Shown here: piece after piece, positions 25,719 to 35,647 of the stretch
How positions within the stretch are numbered: the first letter of the stretch is position 1
Layout of the letters: each line of letters opens with the position of its first letter
Origin: Maribacter caenipelagi
Lineage (GTDB): Bacteria; Bacteroidota; Bacteroidia; Flavobacteriales; Flavobacteriaceae
NCBI RefSeq assembly: GCF_004364175.1
Contig: NZ_SNZW01000016.1
Coordinates: 395,983 to 459,982 of the forward strand
Length of the DNA: 64,000 nucleotides
Direction of reading: 5' to 3'
Notes under the pieces: generated by a model
What the model was told of the DNA's origin: nothing
The model's input: the letters and a program-made list of their open reading frames with translations, nothing else
Database searches by the model: none
Translations under genes and position numbers: made by a program

Positions 25719-27788
25719 ATGAAAAAAATAGTTCTAGCCTTTGTTCTTTCTTTTTGTTTCTATTCTTATGGGCAACATCAAGATAAAGTAGACTTTATTA
25801 AGGCTAAGCTTTACTTAAGCCCAGTACCTAAAGAAAAAACGATTAAAGGTGGGGTAATCTATCGTTTTAATGTTTTGAAAAATGTTGACTCTGTATTTCT
25901 TGATGCTAAGAATATGGATTTTTTAAAAGTAGAGCTAGATGGGAAAAAGGTAGATTTTACTACGAAAGAAAAAACGATTTCTATTAACCACAAATTCAAA
26001 AAAGGAGAGTCTCATAAACTGATTCTTGAATATATAGCCAAACCGAAGCAAACGGTTTATTTCATTGGTTGGGATGATGATGTGGAAGGGAATGAGCAGA
26101 TATGGACGCAAGGGCAAGGAAAATACACTAGCCATTGGCTTCCTAGTTTTGACGATATGGAAGAAAAAATAGAATTCGAACTGAGGATTGAAGCTGATAA
26201 AAAGTATCAAGTAATTGCGAATGGTAATTTACTTTTAAAAACTGATAATGATGAGGAAGATGCTATTTGGTTATTTGATATGAAAAAACCAATGAGTAGT
26301 TATTTGTTGGCTTTCGCGATTGGTAATTACGATAAACAAGTATTGAAATCTAATAGTGGTGTTGATATTGAAAACTATTATTATCCTGGTGACAGTCTAA
26401 AAGTGGAACCTACTTATAGATATACAAAAAGGATATTTGATTTTTTAGAAAATGAGATAGGCGTCGCTTATCCTTGGCAGAATTATAAGCAAGTGCCAGT
26501 TCATGATTTTTTATACGCAGGTATGGAAAATACGAGCGCTACTTTTTTCTCTGATGCTTTTGTTATTGATTCCACTTCTTTTATTGATAGAAATTATGTG
26601 AATATTAATGCTCATGAATTGGCACATCAATGGTTTGGTAATTTGGTAACAGAAAAGAACAGCGAGGATCATTGGTTACATGAGGGTTTTGCTACTTATT
26701 ACGCATATGTAGCTGAGAAAGAAATTTTTAGTGATGATTATTTTTATTGGAAGTTATTTGATACAGCAAAAGTGTTAAATGATATTTCTGAAAAGGGAGA
26801 AGGGGAGAGCTTGTTGAACCCTAAAGCTAGTAGTCTTACTTTCTATGAAAAAGGAGCTTGGGCTTTAGCTATGCTTAAAGATGAAATAGGAGAAGAGAAA
26901 TTTAAAACGGGAATTAAGAATTACTTAATCAAATATCAGTTTCGAAATGTGACTGTTGCAGAATTTATTGCTGTAATAGAGGAGGCAAGTGGTCAAAATC
27001 TGAAAAATTTTAAAGCGATTTGGTTAGAAAGTGATGTATTTCCGATAGATGTTGCGAAGAATTATTTAATAAAAAATAGTTCATCATTAAGAATGTATTA
27101 TGACCTAAAACATTATTCTAGAACATTTTCAACTATTGAAATATTAAAGGACCCAAAATTAACCACTGAACTAAAGCTAGAATTACTTCAACAAAAAGGG
27201 GATTCAATAGCATTGGATTTGTCTCCTTTAATTACCAACGATGATATAAGAATAAGGCAATTTGCAGCTCAGAAGATGAATAAAATTCCGGAGGGTCTAA
27301 AAGAATTTGCTGAACCATTATTGTTAGATGATAGTTATATTACAAACGAATTAATGCTTTATAATCTATGGTCTAGTTTTGATTACGATAGAACTGTCTT
27401 TTTAGAAAAAACGAAGGATATCGTGGGGCTACCTAATAAAAATGTCCGTTTGCTTTGGCTTACTTTGGCATTGTTTACTCCAGATTATAATCCTACAGAA
27501 AGTGTTTATTACCATAGCGAACTTGTTGGTTATACAAGCCCTATTTATAATCCTGAAGTACGACAAACGGCGTTTCAATATCTCTCTGAAATAAAAGTTT
27601 TAAATGATGATGTGTTCATGAATTTGATAAAGGCAACGAATCATCATTCTTGGCAATTTAGAAATTATGCCAGACAGTTATTTGATACCTTATGGAATGA
27701 TGAAGAACAGAAAAAAGAAATTGAAAAGGTAGCAAATCAACTAAATTCATCAGATTTGCGTTATCTTAAAACGAAATTAAAGTTATAA
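25719..27788 (+). CDS. M1 family zinc aminopeptidase (exported)
   Basis: 689 residues. Signal peptide MKKIVLAFVLSFCFYSYG. Zinc site HELAHQWFGN (H299, E300, H303) with the third ligand Glu in HEGFATYYAY (E322), and the exopeptidase motif GMEN (268-271). The C-terminal region (about 470-689) has helical HEAT-like sequence. It is a catalytically complete periplasmic aminopeptidase, in contrast to the degenerate M1 domain at 42978. The stop codon overlaps the start of the patatin gene by one base, so translation is coupled. Confidence 0.93.
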   Translation: MKKIVLAFVLSFCFYSYGQHQDKVDFIKAKLYLSPVPKEKTIKGGVIYRFNVLKNVDSVFLDAKNMDFLKVELDGKKVDFTTKEKTISINHKFKKGESHKLILEYIAKPKQTVYFIGWDDDVEGNEQIWTQGQGKYTSHWLPSFDDMEEKIEFELRIEADKKYQVIANGNLLLKTDNDEEDAIWLFDMKKPMSSYLLAFAIGNYDKQVLKSNSGVDIENYYYPGDSLKVEPTYRYTKRIFDFLENEIGVAYPWQNYKQVPVHDFLYAGMENTSATFFSDAFVIDSTSFIDRNYVNINAHELAHQWFGNLVTEKNSEDHWLHEGFATYYAYVAEKEIFSDDYFYWKLFDTAKVLNDISEKGEGESLLNPKASSLTFYEKGAWALAMLKDEIGEEKFKTGIKNYLIKYQFRNVTVAEFIAVIEEASGQNLKNFKAIWLESDVFPIDVAKNYLIKNSSSLRMYYDLKHYSRTFSTIEILKDPKLTTELKLELLQQKGDSIALDLSPLITNDDIRIRQFAAQKMNKIPEGLKEFAEPLLLDDSYITNELMLYNLWSSFDYDRTVFLEKTKDIVGLPNKNVRLLWLTLALFTPDYNPTESVYYHSELVGYTSPIYNPEVRQTAFQYLSEIKVLNDDVFMNLIKATNHHSWQFRNYARQLFDTLWNDEEQKKEIEKVANQLNSSDLRYLKTKLKL

Positions 27789-28702
27789 TGAAAGCATTGG
27801 TTATTTCGGGTGGTGGCAGTAAAGGAGCCTTTGCAGGTGGTGTTGCCCAATATCTTATACAAGAAGAAGGTAGAAAATATGATATTTTTGTAGGTACTTC
27901 CACCGGAAGTCTTCTTATTTCTCATTTAGCGTTGGGTAAATTAGATAAAATCAAAGAAATATATTCTAATGTTAATCAGAAAAGCATCTTCAATAACTGT
28001 CCGTTTTTGGTCAAAAATATTCGAGGCAACGAAGAAATTTCTATAAACCACTGGAATGTTCTTAGAAACTTTATGATTGGGAAAAAGACCTTTGGCGAGA
28101 GTGAAAATTTGCGCAAGCTTATTGAAAACAGTCTAACCATTGAAGAATTTGAAACGCTAAAGAATGGTGATTCTGATGTTGTTATAACCGTTTCTAACCT
28201 GTCTTTAAATCAAGTAGAGTATAAATCGATTAAAGATTGTACTTATGAAGATTATTGCGATTGGATCTGGATTTCAGCTAATTACACCCCATTTATGAGT
28301 TTGGTTCGTAAAAATTCTTGCGAGTATGCTGATGGTGGTTTAGGTAGTATTGTGCCTATAGAGGAAGCGATTAAAAGAGGAGCTACAGAGGTAGATGTTG
28401 TGGTTTTACATACTGAGGTAAACTATATGAATAGGGTGGCGTCTCGTAATCCGTTCGAGTTGATTACTACCATGATGAGCTTTATTCTAGATAGAATTGA
28501 AAACCAAAACATCAGAATAGGAAAATTAGTAGCCAATCAAAAGAATGCGATTATCAATCTATTTTATACTCCCACAATATTAACGACCAACTCTTTGATA
28601 TTCGACAAAGCAAAAATGACGTTGTGGTGGAAGAGAGGTTATCTGTACGCTAAAAATAAGAATGAAGAAACAAACCCAATTGAGCCTAATGAGCATGAAT
28701 AG
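27788..28702 (+). CDS. Patatin-like phospholipase
   Basis: 304 residues. The patatin Ser-Asp dyad is complete: oxyanion loop GGGSKGAF (8-15), nucleophile elbow GTSTGS (S38) and the DGG motif in EYADGGLGS (about D182). It acts as an esterase/phospholipase on membrane lipids, probably in the cytoplasm since no signal peptide is seen. It starts in the stop codon of the M1 peptidase gene and is followed by a strong terminator. Confidence 0.92.
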   Translation: MKALVISGGGSKGAFAGGVAQYLIQEEGRKYDIFVGTSTGSLLISHLALGKLDKIKEIYSNVNQKSIFNNCPFLVKNIRGNEEISINHWNVLRNFMIGKKTFGESENLRKLIENSLTIEEFETLKNGDSDVVITVSNLSLNQVEYKSIKDCTYEDYCDWIWISANYTPFMSLVRKNSCEYADGGLGSIVPIEEAIKRGATEVDVVVLHTEVNYMNRVASRNPFELITTMMSFILDRIENQNIRIGKLVANQKNAIINLFYTPTILTTNSLIFDKAKMTLWWKRGYLYAKNKNEETNPIEPNEHE

Positions 28703-28740
28703 TGCTTTTTGAGAAATATGCTTTGATCAATAGCTACAAC

Positions 28741-28776
28741 AAAAAAAATGCTTTCCCTCTGGAAAGCATTTTTTTT
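28741..28776. terminator. Bidirectional terminator
   Basis: A perfect 16-bp stem (AAAAAAAATGCTTTCC with GGAAAGCATTTTTTTT) and loop CTCT. It lies between the convergent patatin gene and the minus-strand membrane protein and serves both strands. Confidence 0.93.
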
Positions 28777-28797
28777 ATTTTAATATCATTTTAAATT

Positions 28798-29316
28798 CTA
28801 CCATAAATCACCAATTTCTCTTTTTACAAAAGATAGGGCAGTAGCTGATGGAGAAGTTTTGTCCATGGTTTCATTTAAAATATCTTCTCTCAGTTTATCG
28901 GCAGTTTCTGTATTGCTCATCGCTGCTTTTCTGATCATTTGAATTGTTGCGCTTTTTGCTGCTTTAATAATATTCCAACATTCATCGGTCATATAAATTT
29001 GCTGCGATAGGTTATGGTCAAATTCAGTTTCAATACTTTTTACCAATAAATTCTCATATGCATTTTTGTCATCACTTTGTGGAGCTACACGAACAACCAA
29101 GCTGGGTATAGCGATACGTTCTAAAAATAATGCCATTCTTTCGTAAGCTTGTAAGCGAACCGGTAGCGTATCTTTTTGAGAATCTTTATGTAAAAGAAAA
29201 CGTCGTCTACCTTCTTCATTATTAGTGTGCATTCTAAAGAAATAGAAAGCTATTGCACCAGTAACAACTGAAGGTATTAAATAAGCGAAAAGTTGAAAAA
29301 TTTGGTCGGAGTTCAT
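28798..29316 (-). CDS. Membrane-anchored protein of unknown function
   Basis: 172 residues. One N-terminal membrane helix (about 7-27, LFAYLIPSVVTGAIAFYFF) and a cytoplasmic charged helical domain. I recognise the type (a conserved Bacteroidetes DUF found as a single-helix protein) but no function. It is the last gene of a minus-strand run with OmpA-like, FMN glutamate-synthase-like and M20 genes. Confidence 0.8.
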   Translation of the reverse strand: MNSDQIFQLFAYLIPSVVTGAIAFYFFRMHTNNEEGRRRFLLHKDSQKDTLPVRLQAYERMALFLERIAIPSLVVRVAPQSDDKNAYENLLVKSIETEFDHNLSQQIYMTDECWNIIKAAKSATIQMIRKAAMSNTETADKLREDILNETMDKTSPSATALSFVKREIGDLW

Positions 29317-29397
29317 TTTTAATTAGTTATTAATTACGAAATAAGAACGTCCAAATTTCTCAATTAGTATAGTGTCTTATCGATGAAATACAAGTAT

Positions 29398-30168
29398 TTA
29401 GTTTTTAGCGTCTCCCTTCGCCATATCATAAAATGCTTTATAATCTGGTTGAAACTTTATTTGTAGTGATTCTCTTAAGCCACCATCTTGAGCAACAGCT
29501 ATAATTCGCTCGCCATTAACTCCAAAATCTTTAATTAAAATACTTGCAATTGCGGTCGCTTGTTGTAGGGCGATATTCATTTCGCCGGTGATATTTAAAC
29601 TAGCAATGGTAATTACACTGGTGGGATTTGCATTCGCAACCTTTGCTACATTCTCTATCCACCCGATTGATTCGCTAGATACATTGACACCAACACCGTC
29701 AGTAAAAAAATAGTCCAATTTTTCAGAAATAATTACAGAGCCATCGGCTACACCAACTTTTGCATTTTCACCCAAAACTTGCTTCGTATTGGTCAAAATT
29801 ACAACAGCAGTAGAGTCATTACTCGCAACTGCATCTGTAACACCTTTAAGTTGCTTTTCTTTTCGTTCTAAAGCGGCCATGGTTTTATTGATGTTCTCTG
29901 AATTTTGGCTAGACAAGGCTGCAAAACTATTTAAGTTTTTCATTAAAGTAGCATTTGCATCTTGCAACTCCATTACTTGAGATTGATATTCGTCTGAACG
30001 TTGATTTGCTAATTTTTCATTTCTTTGAGATGTACTCACCAGTCTAGATATAGAATCTAGCTTATATTTTAAATCTTGATTCTGTTCGATCAGTTCGCTT
30101 TTTTTCTGAGCTTGGGTAGTATTTAATCCCAGAAAAAATAGGGCTGAACATAAAAAAAATTGTTTCAT
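29398..30168 (-). CDS. OmpA-like exported protein with coiled coil
   Basis: About 256 residues from MKQFFLCSALFFLGLNTTQA, a signal peptide. I chose this ATG over the upstream in-frame start at 30210 because it begins exactly at the signal sequence and removes most of the overlap with the gene before it. Residues of about 25-115 form a coiled coil (many E/K/Q/N heptads). The C-terminal half resembles an OmpA/MotB fold (DYFFTDGVGVNVSSES, then NGERIIAVAQ), but the usual TDxxG peptidoglycan motif is not clear, so binding is uncertain. Confidence 0.82.
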   Translation of the reverse strand: MKQFFLCSALFFLGLNTTQAQKKSELIEQNQDLKYKLDSISRLVSTSQRNEKLANQRSDEYQSQVMELQDANATLMKNLNSFAALSSQNSENINKTMAALERKEKQLKGVTDAVASNDSTAVVILTNTKQVLGENAKVGVADGSVIISEKLDYFFTDGVGVNVSSESIGWIENVAKVANANPTSVITIASLNITGEMNIALQQATAIASILIKDFGVNGERIIAVAQDGGLRESLQIKFQPDYKAFYDMAKGDAKN

Positions 30169-30193
30169 ATGAAAATGCATTAAATAGGTTAAT

Positions 30194-31750
30194 CTAAATT
30201 TTGCCGCCAAGATACGAACAGTCTTTTAATTGTTGAACTCCTGCAAACGGTACTTTTGCTTTATTATAGCCGTATGTTGAGGCTAAACTTTTATTAAGGT
30301 CGTTATCGTCAACGTTTACTTGCACATCGTCCATTGTAAATTGACTAGGGTGTTCATAGCCCGCAGCATGGGTAATTTCTAGAAATTCTTTTCTAAACGT
30401 ATTAAAATATTGCGCTAGTCTATCTGATTTTAAAGGTACATTAATACCTTTTTGTAACCATTTACTTTGTGTTGCTATACCTGTAGGGCATGTATTTGTA
30501 TGGCAAACTTGTGCTTGAATACAGCCAATACTCATCATTGCTTCGCGGGCAACATTAATACAATCTACGCCCATTGCAAATGCCATGGCGGCTTTTGCCG
30601 GGAAACCTAATTTACCTGAACCTATAAATACAATGCGGTCAGTAAGATTTCTATTTAAGAAAACTCTATACAAACTAGAGAATCCGTAAACCCATGGTAG
30701 CGATACGTGATCAGCAAATGATGGGGGAGCGGCACCGGTACCACCTTCACCACCATCTACGGTAATGAAATCAGGGCCTTTACCAGTCTCTACCATTATA
30801 TCTGCCAATTCTTCCCATTGATCTAATTTTCCTATTGCACCTTTAATTCCAACTGGTAAACCTGTTTCATTGGCGATATTTTCAATAAGTGCCATTAACT
30901 CGGTTACATTAGAAAATGCTTTATGTGTCGCTGGCGATAATACATCTTTGCCAACTTCAACACCTCTAATTTCAGCAAGTTCAGGAGTAATTTTTGCTCC
31001 TGGTAAAACTCCGCCTTTTCCAGGTTTCGCACCTTGAGATAATTTTATTTCAATGGCCTTTATACACGGATTGTCCACAACCAGTTTTTTCATTTTCTCC
31101 ATAGAGAAATTACCATCTTCAGTTCTTACGCCGAAATAACCGGTACCAAAGTGAAATACAATATCACCACCATGTTTATGATAAGGGGATAAGCCGCCTT
31201 CGCCGGTATTATGATAAGCACCGGCTTTTTTAACTCCTTTGTTCATAGCTTCTACCGCCGCAGCTGATAATGATCCAAAGCTCATAGCAGATACGTTTAC
31301 AATACTACCTGGTCTAAATGGTTTTCTACGATTGTTGTGCTGCCCCATGACTTTTGCACATGGTATAAAGTTGGGTTCTGTATCATTTGGGTGCCCTGAA
31401 GGAACTTCGTAACCCATCATTCTATTTTTAATAAATATGTGCTGATGCGCATATAAATCTCGGTCAGAACCAAAACCTTCATAATTGTTTTCCTTTTTTG
31501 CCGAAGCGTAGATCCAGCCTCTTTCGATTCTATTGAAAGGAAGTTCTTCTCTGTTATTAGCAACAAAATATTGACGCATTTCTGGACCAATACTTTCTAG
31601 CCAATAACGCAAATGACCTACAATAGGAAAGTTATGCTTAATGGTATGTCGCTTTTGAATAAAAATATCCCAGATAGCAACAATGAAAAGAAACAAAAAT
31701 ATCCAAGTCCACCATGGCGGACTTGGAATAGTATTAAAGAATTCGTTCAT
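30194..31750 (-). CDS. FMN-binding glutamate synthase-family protein (GltB synthase domain only), membrane anchored
   Basis: About 518 residues from the ATG at 31750 (a TTG one codon earlier is less likely). A membrane helix at about 14-31 (WWTWIFLFLFIVAIWDIFI) precedes a complete FMN/2-iminoglutarate barrel: SAMSFGSLSAAAVEAMNKG, NTGEGGLSPYHKHGGD, KLSQGAKPGKGG and VDGGEGGTGAAPPSF. The [3Fe-4S] ligand pattern C-x5-C-x4-C is present in GCIQAQVCHTNTCPTG. There is no glutaminase or NADPH domain, so the electron donor and the true reaction are unknown. It lies 5 bases from the M20 gene. Confidence 0.9.
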   Translation of the reverse strand: MNEFFNTIPSPPWWTWIFLFLFIVAIWDIFIQKRHTIKHNFPIVGHLRYWLESIGPEMRQYFVANNREELPFNRIERGWIYASAKKENNYEGFGSDRDLYAHQHIFIKNRMMGYEVPSGHPNDTEPNFIPCAKVMGQHNNRRKPFRPGSIVNVSAMSFGSLSAAAVEAMNKGVKKAGAYHNTGEGGLSPYHKHGGDIVFHFGTGYFGVRTEDGNFSMEKMKKLVVDNPCIKAIEIKLSQGAKPGKGGVLPGAKITPELAEIRGVEVGKDVLSPATHKAFSNVTELMALIENIANETGLPVGIKGAIGKLDQWEELADIMVETGKGPDFITVDGGEGGTGAAPPSFADHVSLPWVYGFSSLYRVFLNRNLTDRIVFIGSGKLGFPAKAAMAFAMGVDCINVAREAMMSIGCIQAQVCHTNTCPTGIATQSKWLQKGINVPLKSDRLAQYFNTFRKEFLEITHAAGYEHPSQFTMDDVQVNVDDNDLNKSLASTYGYNKAKVPFAGVQQLKDCSYLGGKI

Positions 31751-31755
31751 CAAAA

Positions 31756-33066
31756 TTATCCTTTTGGTTTAATATCTAAAAGCGGAGTTTGTTCGCTATT
31801 TAAATAATCTAGACTCATTTCGGTAAGTGTGCGTACTCCTAAAAGTAAGCCGCTATCATCGATTAAAAAATCTGGTGTGTGGTGCGGAAATGATTCTGTA
31901 GTACCCGGAGTCATTCCTCCTAAGAAAAAGAAAAATCCTGGAGCTTCTCTTTGAAAATAAGAGAAATCTTCAGCACCGGTAACTGCTTTTTGAAATTGTA
32001 CATTTTCATTTCCGGCAACCCTTTTAATAGTAGGTAACATTTGTTCTACCAATTCTGGGTTGTTATACGTAATATCTGTAGCATCTGTTATTACACATGT
32101 AGCTTCGCCGCCATATGCCTTGGCAATATCGCTTACCATTTCGACCATACGCTTATTAAGCTTGTCTTTCATGTCATAATCTAACGTTCTAATCGTACCG
32201 ATCATCTCAGCAGATTCTGGTATAATATTAAAACGAACACCGCTTTTAATTTTACCAACTGTAATTACTGCAGCTTCATTGGTAAGCTCTGTTTCTCTAC
32301 TGATGATTGTTTGTAGACCGTCAATAATTTTAGCGCTGATCAAAATGGGATCAACACCTGACCAAGGCTGAGAACCGTGAGATTGTTTTCCTTTTACATT
32401 TATAACAAACTGTTGGGCGGCGGCCATTGTTCCACCCGATTTGTATTTGATAACCCCTACAGGAGTTTGAGAATTAATGTGTAAACCGAAAATCGCATCT
32501 ACCTTAGGGCTGTTCATGACACCTTCTTTTACCATTAATAGAGCTCCACCTTCTTCTCCTGGTGGCGGTCCTTCTTCGGCTGGTTGAAAGATGAACTTCA
32601 CAGTTCCTTTAATTTTATCCTTGTTTTTAGACATTATTTCTGCAACGCCCATTAAAATTGCAGTATGCGTATCATGCCCGCAAGCATGCATAACACCTAC
32701 TTTTTCACCCATAAATTCTGAAGTAACATTAGATCTATATGGCAAATCATTACGCTCTGTAACAGGTAAGGCATCTATATCTGCTCTTAATGCTACTACT
32801 TTACCAGGTAAATCTCCCTTAAGAAGACCAACTACGCCGGTATGCGCAACACCAGTTTGAACTTCTATTCCTAAAGACTTTAAGTGCTTGGCAATTTTTT
32901 CAGCTGTTTTGAATTCACGATTCCCTAATTCCGGATTTTGATGAATTTCTCTTCTCCAATCAACTACTTTGCTTTCTATAGCTTTGTAGTCTTTTTCAAG
33001 ATTTGGTCCTTGTGCCTGAACGGTAAAACCGAAAAGAACGAGGGTCAATAAACCTAGTTTTCTCAT
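31756..33066 (-). CDS. M20 family amidohydrolase/carboxypeptidase (exported)
   Basis: 436 residues. Signal peptide MRKLGLLTLVLFGFTVQAQ. M20D (hippuricase/aminoacylase-like) metal motifs: HACGHDTHTAILMG, QPAEEGPPPGEEGGA and the late metal ligand in HHTPDF. Such enzymes release amino acids from N-acyl or short peptide conjugates. It is the first gene of the minus-strand run 33066-28798. A TACATTTG -7-like box on the minus strand (33128-33121) lies about 55 bases upstream. Confidence 0.92.
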   Translation of the reverse strand: MRKLGLLTLVLFGFTVQAQGPNLEKDYKAIESKVVDWRREIHQNPELGNREFKTAEKIAKHLKSLGIEVQTGVAHTGVVGLLKGDLPGKVVALRADIDALPVTERNDLPYRSNVTSEFMGEKVGVMHACGHDTHTAILMGVAEIMSKNKDKIKGTVKFIFQPAEEGPPPGEEGGALLMVKEGVMNSPKVDAIFGLHINSQTPVGVIKYKSGGTMAAAQQFVINVKGKQSHGSQPWSGVDPILISAKIIDGLQTIISRETELTNEAAVITVGKIKSGVRFNIIPESAEMIGTIRTLDYDMKDKLNKRMVEMVSDIAKAYGGEATCVITDATDITYNNPELVEQMLPTIKRVAGNENVQFQKAVTGAEDFSYFQREAPGFFFFLGGMTPGTTESFPHHTPDFLIDDSGLLLGVRTLTEMSLDYLNSEQTPLLDIKPKG

Positions 33067-33274
33067 AATCAGTATTTAATATTAAATTGTTCTCTATGTT
33101 TCTGTCGATCATTTAAGACTCAAATGTATCGCTCTGTAAACTCTTTCTGCGGAATTAAAGTTTAAATATATTCAAAATGAAAAGAAATACCATCCATTGT
33201 TTACAAATCTAAATCACTTCACTTTTACTATCCCTCAATAATGGCTAAATTTACATCACTAAAAGAAAGAAAAT

Positions 33275-35602
33275 TTGAGCTCATTTATAGATGAATTGAA
33301 CGATGCCCAAAAGGCTCCTGTTTTGCATAAAGACGGACCTTTAATGGTTATTGCTGGTGCTGGATCGGGTAAAACTCGTGTACTTACATATAGAATTGCA
33401 CACCTTATGGCACAGGGTGTAGATTCTTTTAATATTTTATCATTGACATTTACCAATAAAGCGGCACGTGAAATGAAAGCACGTATTGCTAGTATTGTAG
33501 GTAATGCTGAAGCAAAAAACCTTTGGATGGGGACTTTCCACTCAGTTTTTGCAAAATTATTACGTATTGATGGTGATAAACTAGGGTATCCGGCAAATTT
33601 TACTATTTATGATACGCAAGATTCTCAGCGGTTATTGGCTTCAATTATCAAGGAAATGGGGCTCGATAAGGATATTTATAAATACAAGCAGATTCAAAAT
33701 AGAATTTCTTCTTTTAAGAATAGTTTAATTACGGTAAAGGCTTACCGAAATGATCCAGATTTAGTCGAACAAGATGCCATGGCAAAAAAGCCAAGAACAG
33801 GTGATATTTATGAAAATTATGTAGACCGTTGTTTTAAAGCAGGGGCGATGGATTTTGATGATTTACTATTAAGAACCAATGAGCTGTTAACACGTTACCC
33901 AGATGTGTTGATGAAGTATCAAGATAGATTTAGATATATATTGGTCGATGAGTACCAAGATACCAATCATTCTCAGTATTTGATCGTAAAGGCTTTGGCT
34001 GATCGTTTTCAAAATATATGTGTGGTAGGTGATGATGCACAAAGTATTTATTCTTTTAGAGGGGCGAATATTAGTAATATTTTGAATTTTCAAAAAGATT
34101 ACGATAACGTAGGTATGTATCGTTTAGAGCAAAATTACCGTTCTACACGAAATATTGTAAATGCTGCGAACTCTGTAATCGGAAAAAATCAAAATCAAAT
34201 TGAAAAAGTAGTTTGGACAGATAATGACGATGGTGCCGCTATAAAAATACATAGAAGTACTACAGATGCTGAAGAAGGTAGGTTTGTAGCAAATTCTATT
34301 TGGGAGCATCGTATGCAGCAGCAAATGAACAATGGTCAATTTGCCGTGTTGTATAGAACAAACTCACAGTCGAGATCTATTGAAGATGCTTTGCGAAAAA
34401 GAGATATTCCTTATCGTATTTATGGTGGTTTGTCTTTCTATCAGCGTAAAGAGATTAAAGATGTGCTTTCTTACTTGCGTTTGGTAATAAATCCAAAAGA
34501 TGAAGAAGCGTTGAAAAGAGTGATTAATTTTCCTGCTAGGGGAATAGGGGGTACCACGCTAGATAAGTTAGTGGTTGCGGCTAACCACTACAACCGTTCT
34601 ATTTTCGAAGTGATGGAAAATATTGACAGAATTGATCTAAAAATCAATTCTGGTACAAAACGTAAACTGCAAGATTTCGTTACCATGATCAAAAGTTTTC
34701 AGGTCATGAACGAAACTACAGATGCATTTGCATTGTCTGAACATGTTGCTAAGAAAACCGGTATTCTTTTAGAGTTTAAAAAGGATGGGACTCCAGAAGG
34801 TATTGGTAAAATGGAGAATATTGAAGAGCTTTTAAATGGTATAAAAGATTTCGTTGAAGGTCAAAGAGAGATTGATGAAGCAACAGGAAATATAAGCGAG
34901 TTTTTAGAAGATGTTGCTCTTGCTACAGATTTAGATAATGATACCGGTGATGATGATAGGGTTGCTTTGATGACTATTCACTTGGCAAAGGGCCTTGAAT
35001 TTCCATACGTATATATTGTTGGTATGGAAGAAGACCTTTTTCCATCTGGTATGAGTATGAGTACTCGAAGTGAGCTTGAAGAGGAACGAAGGTTGTTTTA
35101 TGTAGCCTTGACAAGAGCTGAAAAACAAGCATATTTAACGTATACTCAAAATAGATATAGATGGGGTAAATTGATAGACGCAGAACCAAGTCGATTTTTA
35201 GAAGAGATTGATGAGAAATATGTTGAAAACCTTACTCCTGTAGATGGTGGCTACCGCTATAAATCACTTATAAACGCTGATATTTTCGGAGAAGTCGATA
35301 AGAGCAGATTACGTCAAGAGAAACCAGTAAGAGGTACACCTCCGATTGTAGGGCAGCCTAATACCGGTCAACTAAAAAAATTACGTAAACTAAAACCGCA
35401 ATTAGCAGAACCAGTAGGTAATACTAATACAATTGATCCAAATCTTGCAGTAGGTTCTTTAATTAACCATACTCGTTTTGGTCGTGGTAAGGTAGTAAAA
35501 ATTGAAGGTTCAGGTAATGATAGAAAGGCAGAAATAATGTTCGATAAAGGAGATATTAAAAAACTATTGCTTCGTTTTGCGAAGCTAGAGGTATTGGGAT
35601 AG
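33275..35602 (+). CDS. UvrD/PcrA-type ATP-dependent DNA helicase
   Basis: 775 residues, superfamily 1A helicase. AGAGSGKTRVLTYR (motif I), LTFTNKAAREMK, VDEYQDTNHSQY (motif II), VVGDDAQSIYSFRGA (motif III), FAVLYRTNSQSR and MTIHLAKGLEFPYVYIVGMEEDLFP, with a Tudor-like C-terminal segment (about 720-775). The N-terminus SSFIDELNDAQ aligns with the PcrA start, placing the initiation codon at TTG 33275: an in-frame TAA lies 15 bases upstream with no ATG between. An overlapping 17-codon ORF (ATG 33241) crosses the start. Acts in repair and removal of recombination filaments. Confidence 0.95.
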   Translation: MSSFIDELNDAQKAPVLHKDGPLMVIAGAGSGKTRVLTYRIAHLMAQGVDSFNILSLTFTNKAAREMKARIASIVGNAEAKNLWMGTFHSVFAKLLRIDGDKLGYPANFTIYDTQDSQRLLASIIKEMGLDKDIYKYKQIQNRISSFKNSLITVKAYRNDPDLVEQDAMAKKPRTGDIYENYVDRCFKAGAMDFDDLLLRTNELLTRYPDVLMKYQDRFRYILVDEYQDTNHSQYLIVKALADRFQNICVVGDDAQSIYSFRGANISNILNFQKDYDNVGMYRLEQNYRSTRNIVNAANSVIGKNQNQIEKVVWTDNDDGAAIKIHRSTTDAEEGRFVANSIWEHRMQQQMNNGQFAVLYRTNSQSRSIEDALRKRDIPYRIYGGLSFYQRKEIKDVLSYLRLVINPKDEEALKRVINFPARGIGGTTLDKLVVAANHYNRSIFEVMENIDRIDLKINSGTKRKLQDFVTMIKSFQVMNETTDAFALSEHVAKKTGILLEFKKDGTPEGIGKMENIEELLNGIKDFVEGQREIDEATGNISEFLEDVALATDLDNDTGDDDRVALMTIHLAKGLEFPYVYIVGMEEDLFPSGMSMSTRSELEEERRLFYVALTRAEKQAYLTYTQNRYRWGKLIDAEPSRFLEEIDEKYVENLTPVDGGYRYKSLINADIFGEVDKSRLRQEKPVRGTPPIVGQPNTGQLKKLRKLKPQLAEPVGNTNTIDPNLAVGSLINHTRFGRGKVVKIEGSGNDRKAEIMFDKGDIKKLLLRFAKLEVLG

Positions 35603-35647
35603 TTTTATTATATTTAATATCGACAAGGTTTTTTACACCTAAATGCT

